Origin: Daphnia pulex
Taxonomy: Eukaryota; Arthropoda; Branchiopoda; Diplostraca; Daphniidae
Direction: 5' to 3'
Assembly (NCBI RefSeq): GCF_021134715.1
Contig: NC_060025.1
Location: 8,122,001 to 8,186,000, forward strand
DNA length: 64,000 nt
Below are positions 28,720-41,983 of the stretch, one piece after another. Positions within the stretch are counted from its first letter, which is position 1. Every line of letters starts with the position of its first letter. The position numbers were made by a program, and so were the translations under genes. The notes under the pieces were generated by a model. It saw only the letters and a program-made list of their open reading frames with translations. It did no database searches and was not told the DNA's origin.

Positions 28720-28739
28720 GGATGGATGGATGGATGGAT
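28720..28739. repeat. (GGAT)5 microsatellite
   Basis: Five GGAT units. Confidence 0.85.
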
Positions 28740-31700
28740 AGAAGAGCTAAGTCGTTTGCGACACACGAGGAAACCTGTTCCGGTTAGCTAATATCAAATT
28801 ATTTTTAAAGTTGCCTTGACAGTTATTTATGGACCAGTGTTTTTTAAATCAAATTTGAAATTTTAGCAAAATTGATTACATTCGAAAATTTGAAGCAAAT
28901 TTAATTTTGTATTTGATTTGTGACTTCAATATTAATTTAGTAGAAATTCAATCACAGGTAAAATCAAAAGACATTTGATTAATTGCAACATTGCTTTGCA
29001 GACGAAATAATAATTTCATTTGTTCGTCTGCTGTCTGCAATCAGCGTGGTCTCGTCTGGAACTAGTGCCAACATCTATAAATGGTAAGTTTAATTGCAAA
29101 TTATTTCTTATATATCTTTAAGCTTGACATAGACAATGTGGTTATAGTGATGTATAGATTGAACACGTCAAAGTATAATGAATGCCAAATGCCAGGAATT
29201 TGGGTGTGTGCTGCATACCAACATTTTCAGAGTCGATTGTTAATGAACTGAAATGTGTCCAGTTAGAAACGGTCATTCATTTCAACCAAATAGTTTTTAT
29301 TTACGTTATTTGATTTTTTGTTGTGTGTGTTCTTGTTGTTTGCCTTGAATGTGTATATCTGGAACTTTCGTTTTGCTCACGTACGGCTGGTCCGGGCTGT
29401 CACGAACTCGCTTGAGTGATTGAGTCGATTCATTTTTCAAACGAACGCGCCCGGCGTCCATTTTTATTTTCTGTTTCTCTCTTTTCTCGTGGTGAGATAA
29501 TTGGATTCTTTGTCTATTCTATAATACCAAAACTGGTTAAAATCGGGCTGGTCCCCAGCTTATAGTTGACTCGATCTATACATGGGCAAAAGTCGTCCTT
29601 TTATACATTTTATTCCGCGCTGCTTTTAAAAAATCAAACAAATCATTTCCCCAAAATCCCTGGTCGGATCAACTTGTTATTGTTCTTGTAAATAGTTGAC
29701 AGACTGTTTAAAAAAAAAACACGAAAAAGGCGCACAAGCCCCTCACGTCGTGTCTAATACCGTCTCACACTAAATCACGCGGGACTCTGGCCAGTGAAAG
29801 TGTGCTAGCTACGTTTTACATCTAATGGCACAGCCCATCAAATGTTTTATTATACAGTCTCAAAACTCTCTCTCTCTCTCTGAAACTTTTATTTTCTTAT
29901 TTGAAAAGGGGAATTATTACGTAAATGGTTGCAGCTTCTTGTATATTTATTAATCGGGGGGCCTTGTTTGTGACAGGTATATTTATTTGCATCTATTTAT
30001 TTTAGACTGATGTCCTTTTCGGGGGGGTTTCTTCTTATGGACATGTCCGTTTTGATCATATTTTTTTCCGACGTGTACATGCAGCCATATGCAAAAAAAA
30101 ACAAATGAATGATAATAGTGACGCAATGATGTTTGAAATTATTCTTGTCCTTCTGGCGGTGAAAGTTTGATCGGAATTTTTGTTTTGCGTCTGGTCGATC
30201 TCGGCCATTTTTCAGATTTATGCGTCGTCATCTTGTTTTCAATCATTTTTGAAAAAAGATAAACATTTTTCCAACCTAGTAATTGATTGAATTGAAGAAA
30301 AAAACTAGACAAATTGACTGAATGCGCAGGGCTAATCATCAAACAAATGTGTTGATGGTGTAAAATTAACCGCGTTAATAAATAAAAATCAACTTGACAA
30401 ATTGGTCGTCGGCCATTGAATCATTTCAATAGAATCCCCGAATGATTTTTTTCCGACCGTGACGGTGCACGTCTATACACCAGCAACTACTGCTATGTAC
30501 AAAGTTGAATAATCTCAACTAAAAGCTCGGCGCGGAACAAGAAAAATAAAATCAAACATTTCCTTTTCTTTTTGCTCAGTAAAGAAGAAGAAGAAGAAGA
30601 AGTTTTTCTTTCTTCGTTTTGTCTGTTGTTGTAAAATCACATAATCAGATGGTCACGCTGCCAACTATCGTCCTGGGCTTTATTTTCTTCCTATATTCCG
30701 ACCGTGACGCTTCACTTTCTTATTCATTCTTCTTGAAGCTTTTTTACCCCATCGAAAAATATTTATTTATTTTTTAATCTTCTTAGATTTTCTTGTAATA
30801 AATTTGGGAATTAGAAAAATAATAAAAAAAAGTTTGACGCTTCGTCACCCGTTTTTCTCCATGATGGATACCGGGGGTTGTCGTCTATTTTTTGAAAAAA
30901 TAATTGTTGTTGTTTGTGTGTGCACCTTTTTTTGAAAGTTTTTCTTCTTTCAATTCATCCCGAAGAGTTTGTCACCCGGTTGTCCTTTGAATGGCATCCT
31001 GTTTTTGTGTGTTCCGCCACGATGGCCAGCCAGCCAGCCACCACTCAGTGTTGCACACAATCTTCAACCCAGAAAGTTCTTATTCTTTTGTTGTTGCTTA
31101 CCTTTTTGATTTTTTTTTTATTTTTCCCACAACGTTAAAAAAAGGTGTGGAGATGATGATGACGGTTGTATCCATATGAAAAAATAACGGCCGTGTCATC
31201 CTGTTATAATTCAGGGCTGGTGGGGAAAAAAAAAGAACCAGAGTGCGTTAACAACGCACAATCGAAAAATACAATCTCCATCCCAGTCGGGATTATTTAT
31301 TTTTTTTCTTCTCGCCATTTCGTGTTGACAAGATGACCGGCGAGCCATCAGTATGGGCGTCAGATGTTGATAAAAACAAATTTTATTTTTTTCGGGAGCT
31401 GAAGGCTATATGTATGTAACATACTTTGCATAGACAAGGGCGAGGGACTTTCTTTTTATTCAAAAATTCGAATGGCGCCAATTTTTGAAATTTTTTTTGT
31501 GGAGTAGGAAAGAAAAAATCAAGATTCAATAGGGACTGGGCAGCGCAATTGACGTGATGATGGGCGTGTCTATACGGCAGCATGTGCAAGTGAGAGCGCA
31601 ATGTGTCGACACATAACTCGTACGATCTTGTGTGTGTCGGCCCCCTTTTTGACGTTGCTGACCCCCTTTTCTTCCATCCACGTCATGTAAAGTGGAATGA

Positions 31701-32796
31701 AATACAACACTTTCTCAACAGTCCGCTCCAGATGTCCGTGCCCAACAATAGGCGGGTTCTTGCTAGGAGCCGCAAAGGCCGAGCTATTAAATATTTGCAT
31801 ACGGCCAGAAATAAAAAGGAAAGGGGGGAAGATCGACCCGAATAGAAATATAGAAATTAAATTGTGTTTTTCGAGATAAATGGACAGTACATTTTTTTTC
31901 TTTACAAGACGAACCTCCCGATGCAAAAATGGGGCGTTGGCCACCTTTCACTTTGCCTCCGAGGGTTCGTAATAAAAACAAAATTATTTTGACTGGAATT
32001 TCTGTACAGACCGGTCTACTGTGTAGTAGTTTATGTGATTGTTTTACAATCAATTACAGCGTGATGAAGCTCTTTTTCTTCGTCAAGATGATTGTCACTT
32101 TTCAAATTTCGCGGGTCATTTTCAAACGTGACATTTTTCGTTCAAACACTTGAGATGTGAATTGAAATCAGATCATCAATAGAATCTTAGACTGGGGCGC
32201 CAGACTTGTATCGGAACTGCTGGCCCATGTCATTGGAGACTTAAGGCGATTATTAGCTATGCATTGAAGAGAAAGAGAGCTAACGTCTATACGGATTATA
32301 GATTTGTTTTTCCCCCCTACCAAAAGGACTATAAGGCATCAACAGCTGTTGTTACAAGTCTTATCGTTCGTTTGGCTTCCGGCGTCTTGGAGAAACCCAG
32401 AAAAAAAAAGAAAAAAAAATCAAAATAATTTTCTGATAAGAAACAAAATAACCAAAAATTGTTTCTCGTAATATTGCCGTGGAATAATAACAACATGAAT
32501 ATGGAAATGGTATTTATACACGAAAGCGTAGAAGAAAAAAGAAAATATTTATATGTAGACGATATAGATAGAATCATACGTATATAAGGTTATCATCTAC
32601 CCATGTATAAGAGGGGGGTCTCTCGTGTCGGGGTTGGATAGAACAGCCGACAAATCCTGTAGCTCTCGTCGACCGACGGCGGGGCTAATATTCCCGAACA
32701 ATTTTTCTTTATATTCTTCTGGGGTTGATTCTCTTATGGAGGTACACACGTGAGCAGACTATGTATTAAAAAAAAGAGACACACTGTGCGTACCCC

Positions 32797-32814
32797 GTGT
32801 GTGTGTGTGTGTGT
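32797..32814. repeat. (GT)9 microsatellite
   Basis: Nine GT units. Confidence 0.85.
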
Positions 32815-33864
32815 ACATATTCAGCCCAATCACATCACGCGATATTGAAAAACAAACATAATATGATAAACCCCCCCTATACACAGTATCTTTACTCAAA
32901 CTTGTCCAGGGCATTTGTCTCTATATAGGCCCTGTATGTGTGTCTAGTCTAACGGGGAAACCGTATGATGTACAGGTGCGTAGAGTAGAGAGAGAGAAGT
33001 AGCGTGACTGGCTATTCAAATGAGTTTTGCACGCGCCGGAGTAGTCTAAGGAAAAGTCTATTTCACCGTTTTCTTCTCTGATGCCGAATAAAAGTTAAGG
33101 ATATAGTACTGGTGTACCATTTTCGAGCCCTTTTGTTTGATTTCATGGACCCGTCATCATCAGGTCATGTCTTTCTTCTTTTTTATTTTAAAAATTCAAT
33201 CAACTCCGACCAAAAAAGAAAAAAGATCATTTTCAAAATTAATTTTGTCGCTTCTCTTTTGTTTTCAAAGATGCGTGAATAGGATCGTCCCAAAAACGGA
33301 CAACAATAGAGGCCAGACTTGTATACATATTTAGATTAAATGATGCTGGATAAATATTTCACCTTGGACACACACACGGTCCTTTCTATTATATTCTTTC
33401 GTGAATATTTTGTCTTTCTAAAAATATTTTATTAAATGCTGGCGCAATGTCCATTAGCTCCCGTATTATCCTCTCAGCTAAGTAAAAAACAATTTCGTAA
33501 GGAAAGAAAAAAAGTGTTGTGTTTTATGATCTCCGAGTATATTACAAGACAAGGTATTGAGATTGATTGATTGTAACGCTGAGGAGCAAAAGCGAATCGA
33601 ATTTTTTGATTTTTTGGAGGGAAAAAAATTTGTTTTTAAAAAATCTTTTCTTTTCTCTTTTTGAAAAATGGGAAAAAAGTCCCCACCCGTCGAGTTGCAT
33701 CAGGACATTCCATTTTTCTTTTATGCCTTTAAAGCTTAGCTAGCTAGACTATAGTATATATATGCGATCATGATTTATACATAGACACAAGGGGGGATAT
33801 AAGCGTTCTACATCTCCGCATTTTTGTTAATTAAGTCCGATGGTCGTAGAGAGCCGCTGCTGCT

Positions 33865-33880
33865 TGCTGCTGCTGCTGCT
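33865..33880. repeat. (TGC)5 microsatellite
   Basis: Five TGC units and a partial unit. Confidence 0.8.
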
Positions 33881-36626
33881 TGGCCCCGGTCTCTTGTATA
33901 TATGTGTGTGTAGATGGTAGCCCAGCACGGGGGCTGCCAGGGTCTCTCTCAGTCGGCGGGCTACCTTTTTTTTCTTATTTCATACCGAAAAGAGATGGTC
34001 CGTTGAAAAGCGGCCAGGCGAAAAATAAAAGAAAAAAAGAAATAAACTTTGAAAGAATTTTCATTTCTATTTTTTAGCCTCACACCTGTCTCTTGTCTTA
34101 TATAGCTATAGGCTGTTGAATCATCTAGCGAAACACCTCTAATATCATCAACACTTTTGAAAGAAGCACAAAGTTTGAAGCTTTTTTGACTAGCTACTGC
34201 TATGGTAGTAGTAGTAGTAGCGATAATGAGCATTTGTTTCGGTTCATTCTATCCAGTTCTTATTATGTCACACCGTTTTCTTCTTCTTTCTTGAAAATGG
34301 CAACTGCATCAGGTTTATTACACGTTGATTTCAAGTGGCAGAGAGACTATATATAGGCATCGGCCTCGAGGCCTCTAATCTCTAATTCCATTTAGAAGGA
34401 AAAAAGTGAAATTGTTTAAGAGATTTAAAGATATATTAACGTTATAGAAGAAGAAAATAACAAAACACAACAACCCTCTTTTATTTTGATGCTGGAAACT
34501 TCTTACCACAGCGGGTCACAATGATAGTTTGGCCGTCTTTTTCTTTTTTGTTTTAACGACTGGGCGATTTACAGCCGTTGGAAGAAGAAAAAAAGGCTTC
34601 TATACAATCTATAGTGGCTGCTAACATGTACACTACAACCTTTTGTTGTAAAAAGTATCTGCTCCATCTCTCTCTCCGCGTTTTTATCCATCGGCAATAG
34701 CCCCTCTCTATTCTTTCAACCCCCTTCTGGTTTTCCCTATCTCTCTGCTGGGTATTTTTCTCTCTTCTACACAAAAGTTAAGGTTCAAACCTTTCCTACA
34801 GTTGTAAATTAAACGCCAAAGGAGCAGCCAGCAGCAGCAGCTAACCTCTCAACAAGAGGACGATAGCAGCCGAATGGGTTCTTCTTCTTTAGTTCGATCG
34901 ACAAATATCCGAGAACTTTTTTTAAAAGTTTTTCTGTTGGATATTTTGTGGATAAACGTCACGGGGGACGTGTGTGGGGGTTGGAAGAAGAAGATTCAGC
35001 AGCGCCGGCCTCACGCCGTGATATGTTTGAAAGCATCTTCTTCTTATTTTCTAGCTAGAATATAAGATTTAAATATTGCGGAAGGAGTTTTCAAAATATT
35101 AGACCGTGACGCGCGAGCGAAGCTCGACGTGAGATGAATATTATTCGGACGGCCAGCAGCACGAGTGCGCATCTCATCATGAAATATGATGATTCCCTAT
35201 TTTCCTTCTTATATTCTCCCCCCTTCTTTCTATATTTATAATCAGATTTTTTTACTTGAGCTAGGATGATCTGGAAACGATATCGAGATAACATCCATCC
35301 CCGCTAGACATTTCCCTATCTAGTATTATTAATTCGGTTGGTCGATAAATAACGAATTTCACGTTGGGTCGCGCGCGCGTGAGACTTGTCATGGCTCCCG
35401 CTAGCATCTCCTGATTACTTGTCTTATTTTTAAATTTAATAAATTAAAAAATATTTCAAGGACGAAAAGAATAAAATTGGAATTATTATTAAATTATTTT
35501 TGTTTTGGGTTTTGGGGGGTTAACCGCAGACCGCAACCGCACACGACACGTCCCTCCTTATCATCCGAGCACCACATATAGTTCTCGTAATAATCAAGGT
35601 GAACTCTCCCCCCCCTCTCGGTATTTTCGGTATGTTTAGGATATGTAATTAAAGAGGTCGTTATATATCCGTCTTTAATTAAATGCGCTCGTTTAGCCTC
35701 GTATTAAAGTCGTGGGTCGTTTAAATAGCAGTTCATCTCCATTAAAAAAAATACACCAAACAAGTTCAAACCTCAAAACTCCCTTTTTATTTTTTTAACT
35801 ATTTTAAAATTCCCGCCACTGAATTTTTGAACAAAATAAAAATTTCAGGGCGAGGCTCTACCGGTTTTTATTTTACAGCGCGGAATATTTAAAAAAATAT
35901 TTTTACGTTCCGGCAGAAATTTTTTCCAGAAAAAAGAAAGAAAACCCGTTGGACGACAATACAATACACGATGTGTGTACACTGTGTTGTATGTGCAGGC
36001 CCATGTAGGGGATCGAACACGCCCTTGCGCGCCTATTGTTGACTTTTGCTGGCCCGCAGGAAGTGTGTGTGCGTATAATTTCAGGGTGGTCACTCAAAAA
36101 AACTTGAAAAAAATAGGAACCTGACGGAGGCGGGGTGCAGGTGGATAAGATTTCCTCCTTGTCAAAATAATACTGCGGTGTAGTGTAGTGTGGTGGGGGG
36201 AACAAAATAGAAATCGAGTCTCTTTTGTCCGACTAAAATAAATTTTCTTTTTCTAGGCGTCAGTTTCGTATCCATTTATTGACCAACGCCCCACAACGTG
36301 TGCCCCCCCTTCGTTTCTTCCTGCCAAATATTTAATTACCGACTAGAGAAATATGCCTGGTGTGTGGGAGAGACACTACTCCGATAGTGTCATCTCTTTG
36401 CTAATGGCGACCAATAATACTAACGAATTGTGGACCATTAAGTTCACACAATTTGACTAACAAGGTAATTATTATTGATTGCAAACAAAACAAATGGCGT
36501 GTTGCTGGTAATTGCCCTACTTTATTTTTAATATTTCAGATGTAAATGGCCATTGCGCAGTTGCGACATCATTAACAAACAAAAAAGAAAATTGTTGCGC
36601 AAAGTGATAAAAAGACGACGCCCGCA

Positions 36627-36648
36627 CCATCCATCCATCCATCCATCC
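36627..36648. repeat. (CCAT)5 microsatellite upstream of the pickpocket start
   Basis: Five CCAT units about 95 bp upstream of the proposed pickpocket ATG, so probably in its promoter or 5' untranslated region. Confidence 0.85.
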
Positions 36649-36743
36649 AGAAAATATTCGTCCGATTGTTTCCGCATTGTCTGGTTGGTTTCTTGGCTTT
36701 CGAAGGTGTTGGTGGAGTTTGGTGTGTGTGACGACAGTGAGGG

Positions 36744-39700
36744 ATGACGGACGAATCGGCGGGGCGTCGAATCAATCCGTTTTTCATCCACGGCGGCGGA
36801 ACAACAACAACAACAACCTGCAACCACCAGGATTTTACTGGAGACAGCAGCGATGATGATCCTTGGAAGACAGCCGGAATGCCCGGAATGATCCTCAGTC
36901 GCAATTGCAGCGTGAAAGCCAACGGGGTCCCGTCGATGACGGGCGGTGCTGGAATGGTGGACGTTAATGTCCGTCAACGCAACGCTGTCGGAATCATCAA
37001 ATGGATAAGAAAAGAAAAGAAGAAAAAGAAGAATAATAAGAAGAAGACGCTCAGGTATGGAGGAGGACGCCCTACTGCCGGCGCCCACCTGCGCGATTTT
37101 ATGCACGCCACGTCCATGCACGGCCTGAAATACGCGGCCGAAAAAGAGGCCACCTGGATCGAAAGGTATTAAAACAAACCCCCAAAAAAAATCACGCGCG
37201 AAAATTTGAATGATTACAATTTGTTTTTGGATCCAAACTTTATTTTTTAGCGCCGCAACTGTTTTCCCGACTCATTTGCATACGCCGTGAGAAGATCGGC
37301 GTGTAAAATTAGCGCAGATGTTTTTTTCTTTTTTTGGAATTTCCGACCTAATAATTCCGCGCGCTAAATGCCCGTGTTACACTATGTGGCGCGCCATTAA
37401 TCGGTGCCGTAGAACGGTGATTAACATCTCGTGATCGTGACGACGTAACTTTTTTGTTTAGACGCTGGGCCATTGATTTCAAATGCGGGTCAATTGTCGA
37501 TCGCGTCTTGCCAAGTGAACGGTGGTGAACGACTGGTCGGCGCAAACTCTCTCTGGCCGGCTCTGTTATTGTTGTTGTTGTAGGCAACGCACACGAGCCC
37601 TTTTGTCGGCGTGATGTGTCCGTGTCCGTCCCATCTCGTCATTATTTTAATCACACACCTGTCGGGGGGGCCTTAGCGCGTTCGAATACACAAGTAAAAA
37701 AAATGGTGAGAGAGATGAGGAAGTTGTACACGAATGGAGAGTCCGCGTTCTGGCGGCGGAGCGTGATGCCACACCTGCCAGTCCGAGAAGAAGAAGAACG
37801 TCGGGAAATGTTCTTTTACCCACCCATGGGCTCCCCCCATGATAATTGATTGATTGTGTTCCATACGGGGTTCTATATGAATTTTTTCTTTTTTCCTTGT
37901 TTTGTTATTTCTTTTTGAGGTTCCTCTGGATTGCTCTCTTCCTGGCCTGCTTCTGCACAGCTGTCTTCTTCATTATGCGCATGTGGTCCAAATGGGTTTC
38001 CTCGCCCGTCATCATCTCGGTACTTACACACATAGAGGAAAAAAACAAAAAGTTGGACAAATGTTTAACCGAAATTGATTTTTCTTGGAATTTCTATTTT
38101 TCTTTTTTCAAACTGGTGAAGGTGGAGTCGACGGATTTCCCTAATTCCATGATCAGTTTCCCAACCGTTTCCGTCTGCAACGTCAATCAAGTCTCCAACG
38201 CCATCGTCCTAGCATTGATCAAATCAAAGTATTTTATTATTTTTTTAAAAAACCGAAATTTGAATTTTCAACGCCATCTATTGGCCGAAACGTTTAACCG
38301 AAAAATATCATCTAAAACGTGTTTATTGTTCAACAACAATCTCAAAGCAGGATCTACCGGGAGGCCAATATGAGTCGAGAGAATTTACTCGATCTGCTGG
38401 GTGGTCTGATGAGGGGAGGCGTTCCCGATAGCGGCGAAGATTACATCACGCAATTGGAGGATAGCATCCACCTGGGCGATTTGACGTCGGCCAACTTGAC
38501 CTTCTTCATGCGTAACGTAAAAAAGGCTCGCGCTAGCACACACACCATTTTTATTTTGTAGCTTCTTGCTCTGAAAACCAAGTGTGTGTGGCCAAACACT
38601 TGATCAAAAGATTTACACGTTTCCTTTTTTTTACTTATATACAGGTGGCCCAGCCGTGCTCGCAGATGCTCCTCTATTGCGAATGGCAGAGCAAGCCGGT
38701 CAATTGCTCCGATATTTTCCAGCTGGTACCGTCCAATCAGGGCTTCTGTTGCGTCTACAATCTCCAGACGGTCCACCTCAACAGGAAAAGGTACTAAAAA
38801 AAGTCAAAGAAATGAGTTTCTTGTCTCCTGTTCGGTCCAGCGATTTTTCGAATGAATTCGACCGGAGAGAAATGAAAACCGCCAAATAAAAATTGAAACG
38901 AGGATGATGTTATGAGAACAGGAACAGAGCCGTTCCAGCCGGCCAACAGCCCGTCAAGGCTCACGGAGAAGGCGTCCAAATGGGTCTGACTGTTTTACTC
39001 GACGCCCAAATCGACGACTACGCGCTGACTTCTTCCTTCTTTCACGGATTCAAGGTGACACACTTTGCCAAGCCGCTTGTTAAAATATGAAATATTAGTC
39101 ATCAAAGATTATCTCTTTATTCGCACTTGAATCAATTGCCGATTTTCACCGTCGAATTTTTAAAAAACAACAACCCCAAAATTATTCAGGTGTTAATCCA
39201 CCATCCGGAAGACCAGCCTGATCCGTCGACCAAGGGCTTCGCAGGTAAAACAAGTCTTATTCATTCGTGACACACGCACGATTTCAATTAGAACCGGCGT
39301 GTGGGGATATAGTATTTCACGAGAATGTTTCAACCCCGGTGAGCAAATGAAGCCGTTGCAATTGTGAACATTTTCTCTTGTAACACGAGAGGCAAAAAAT
39401 GATCACGAGGGATTTAAAAATATAGAAAGCTCGACCATATGGTGTCAAATAGGATTATTCCAAAATTCACGGGATTAAACCTCTGAGCTCTCTCACTTTA
39501 TCCTATATATTGGAATGTCACGATATTATTATTTTTGTTGGGGAAAGTTCAATTGTGCATTATTAAAGACTAAATTGATAAGTTGATGTCGCTTATAGTT
39601 TCGCCCGGAAGTGAGGTGTTTATCGGCGTGTCAGCTTCGTCGATTTTCAGCACGGATGACGTCCGGCTCTTGACTCCGGCCGCTAGGAATTGCCGCTACA

Positions 39701-40646
39701 GTTACGAGAATCACCTGAATTACTTTTCCCGCTACAGCCAGTCGAATTGCTTGATGGAACGCATGGCCAGATCCATCACACGTCAATGCGGTTGTCTCCC
39801 ATTCTACTTTCTGGGTCATTTTCCTAAACTATTTTTAGTCTGAAATTGTGGTAATAACTGACGCATATTTTTCTTTCCTTGTAGTCGGCGACGAAGCGAC
39901 ACCCACCTGCCGTTTCAAAAAGAAATCATGCGTCCAGTCAGCCTTCCGTAATTTAAGAAATTAAAATCATTTATTACATTTCTACTCCTATTAAACTTCC
40001 TATCTATTTTGCAGATGATTTCTATCAGAAGGATGTCAATTGCCCGGTGAATTGTAACACGACCTCCTACACGGCGGACATTTCCCGCGGTCATTTCCCC
40101 AATCGAGACTTTCGCGCCTCTCGAATGGCTCGTAACACCAAGGCGCTAATCAACGATACTTACCTACAGTTGAGCCCCTATCGATTCTGCAATCCTAAAA
40201 CATGTAAATTAAAATCCTGTTTCTATCCGATGTAGAAACAACGTGGCCCTGTTGCACGTCTTCTTCCGCGACCGAAGCGGAATCCAATACCGGCGTGACG
40301 TTCGTTACGAATGGCAGGATTTCGTTTGTAAGTCTAATTTCATAAACTCAAATCTGTATTTACAAGGATAATAAGCGCTATTTCAAACGCGTTAATAATT
40401 AATCTGTGTGTTTTTAAAAATAAAAATTTTCTTTTCTTTTTTGTATCAGCCGCCGTTGGAGGTTTACTGGGACTTGGAGTGGGTTTCAGCCTCCTTAGCT
40501 TGATGGAGATCCTCTACTTTTGTGGTTTGCGATCCTGTCTACGTAGGAATCGCGCTATTCCAGCACCGGCACCATTTCATCCTTTCAATCATATCGAATT
40601 TGATATTAACAAACGTCTGGCGCGCCACATACGCCTCAATATGTGA
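36744..40646 (+). CDS. ppk: Pickpocket-like DEG/ENaC sodium channel subunit
   Basis: Twelve phase-compatible exons: 36744-37165, 37920-38019, 38122-38228, 38351-38516, 38645-38790, 38922-39054, 39190-39244, 39599-39814, 39885-39947, 40015-40168, 40236-40327, 40450-40646. Together they give 616 residues. The N-terminus has poly-Thr and Lys-rich stretches, then FMHATSMHGLKY with the conserved His-Gly gating pair (about 126-127). TM1 lies at about 142-163. A Cys-rich extracellular domain follows with GLTVLLDAQIDDY, NCRYSYENHLNYF and CGCLPFYF. TM2 lies at about 553-577 and contains GFSLLS, the G/S-x-S selectivity region. Members form trimeric amiloride-sensitive channels in the plasma membrane, used in chemo-, mechano- and osmosensation. 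The intron at 40169-40235 has a weak donor (GTTGAG) but restores the frame into NNVALLHVFF. The ATG choice is the first in the open frame; an upstream exon cannot be excluded. Confidence 0.93.
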
Positions 40647-40682
40647 ATATTTACAATACCTGTCAATGGGAAGATGTTTTTT
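40647..40682. other. 36-bp gap between convergent stop codons
   Basis: The pickpocket TGA ends at 40646 and the NUDT13 TAA begins (minus strand) at 40685. No AATAAA lies in the gap, so at least one 3' untranslated region must extend into the other gene. Confidence 0.8.
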
Positions 40683-41983
40683 TTAGCTGCTTAGCCACGA
40701 GTCAATCAACGAATGGGCCAGGGTGCCACGGGGTGGAACGAAAAAATTATTTGTTCCTTCCTGGGCGGACGTCATCGTTTCCAGCGGATTGGCCTTGATG
40801 GAGATGAGAGAACGTCTCACTTCGTCGACGGAAAACCAACGCGCGTCCTCCAGCTCCGAAGTGTCCACATCGAGGGGTTCATTTCCTATAAATTTGGAAT
40901 TAACAGAAAAACAACGTCAATCTGGAATTATCTTGAAATCAAAATATACTCTGTACCGCTGACTATCGCGTGGCATCCGATCATTAAATTGCTAGTCGGG
41001 AAGGACCAATGCTGAGACGCTTTGTAATCGACACTGAGGACAGTGAGGCCGACTTCTTCGGCTACTTCTCTACGAATACCTTCCTCCAATGTTTCTCCTG
41101 AATGTCAACGTGTTTGTTTAGTTTCAAGGCTGAACTTGGGAGGAATTCAATGTGATTACCTGAGTCGACATATCCGGCGATACAAGAGTACATTCCTTTA
41201 GGATGGCGTCCTTGTCTGACAAGCAGAAGCTTGGTCTTCAAACTGTCAGCTACCAGGACAATACCGACAGGTGAAAGAGATGGATACCAAACTTCCTCAC
41301 ATTTGCTGCAGGTTCGACAGGATGCAGTTGAATTTCTTGCTGAAGGGCCGCCACATTTTGCACAGTGAGTATTTCTTCTGTGCCAGTTGAAGATTGCTTT
41401 GGCTTTTGAAGCTAGGGCACTTTCAGGGGTAGGCATCATCTGTAAAATTGTCCAAATTGTATTACGAGTGAAGAATGGAGAAAAAATACTTTGATTTAAT
41501 GTTGTTTTACTACCTTACCATAAGGCCAAGGCGGAAATCAGTGAAATTTCCCTGAGATTTCTTGAGGACTGCATGTTTCAATTCTTTGCCAAAGCCAACA
41601 ATCTGAACGGCAAACTGGAACTGTCCTGCATCTGTCATTCCAAGCAAAAGGGCATGCTCCAAAAACAATTTTGGATCCACACCCAAATCAGTGAAATCCA
41701 TCCAAGCGATGTTGAAATCTTCTGTCAATAATGGGTCCCCTTTATAATATACCAAGCATTTCCCATTTTTTATTACTTCCTCCGTCATCCCTGTTTTCTC
41801 ACGCAAGTTTTGCAACATTTTCATTCGTTGGACATAGGACAGCTGCTGCCCACTGGTCTGGCCAGATGGATTTTTGCCGATTGAATGGCAATTTCGGCTT
41901 GAATTCCACTGTGGCCTATTTAGTTTGGTTCCACTGAAACGAAAGGCAACAGTCAACGCTCGAAAAACATTTCTTGAGTTCAT
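40683..41983 (-). CDS. NUDT13: NUDT13-like mitochondrial NAD(P)H pyrophosphatase (Nudix hydrolase)
   Basis: Four exons, 41983-41519, 41439-41160, 41097-40957 and 40885-40683, give 362 residues, close to the family length. The order is an N-terminal domain, a zinc ribbon (C181/C184 with C196/C199/C202 candidates), WYPSLSPVGIVLV, then a perfect Nudix box GX5EX7REUXEEXGU at about 244-266 (GETLEEGIRREVAEEVGL in part). Next comes ASQHWSFP, the SQPWPFPxS-like motif of NADH diphosphatases. It is expected to hydrolyse NAD(P)H to NMNH and AMP. I chose the ATG at 41983 because MNSRNVFRALTVAFRFSG looks like a mitochondrial presequence. An in-frame ATG at 42067 would add 28 residues. It is convergent with pickpocket and divergent from SAR1. 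Confidence 0.92.

Larger units (their letters stand above)
16750..36620. other. Long gene-free, microsatellite-rich region
   Basis: I searched both strands for domain-bearing or spliceable open frames and found none. Open frames longer than 100 codons here (for example 19266-19604, 27914-28297 and 31570-31944) are low-complexity. The region carries (AC)n at 17884-17900, (GTT)7 at 19726-19746, (AAAAT)n at 25535-25564, (GGAT)5 at 28720-28739, (GT)9 at 32797-32814 and (TGC)n at 33865-33880. It may hold distal regulatory DNA or 5' untranslated exons of the flanking genes. Confidence 0.55.

Noticed and set aside
29030-29100. Exon-like end (AAATG followed by GTAAGT) in the gene desert
   Set aside because: A single good donor without coding frame or partner acceptor; expected by chance over 30 kb.
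31570-31944. 124-codon minus-strand open frame
   Set aside because: Overlaps open frames in other directions; composition matches the non-coding background.
36528-37121. 197-codon open frame on the minus strand
   Set aside because: It is the antisense shadow of pickpocket exon 1; the plus strand continues in phase into TM1 and the full channel.
40201-40235. 32-bp intron from GTAAAT to GATGTAG in pickpocket
   Set aside because: Too short to splice and gives an in-frame stop; the 67-bp intron from 40169 restores the frame.
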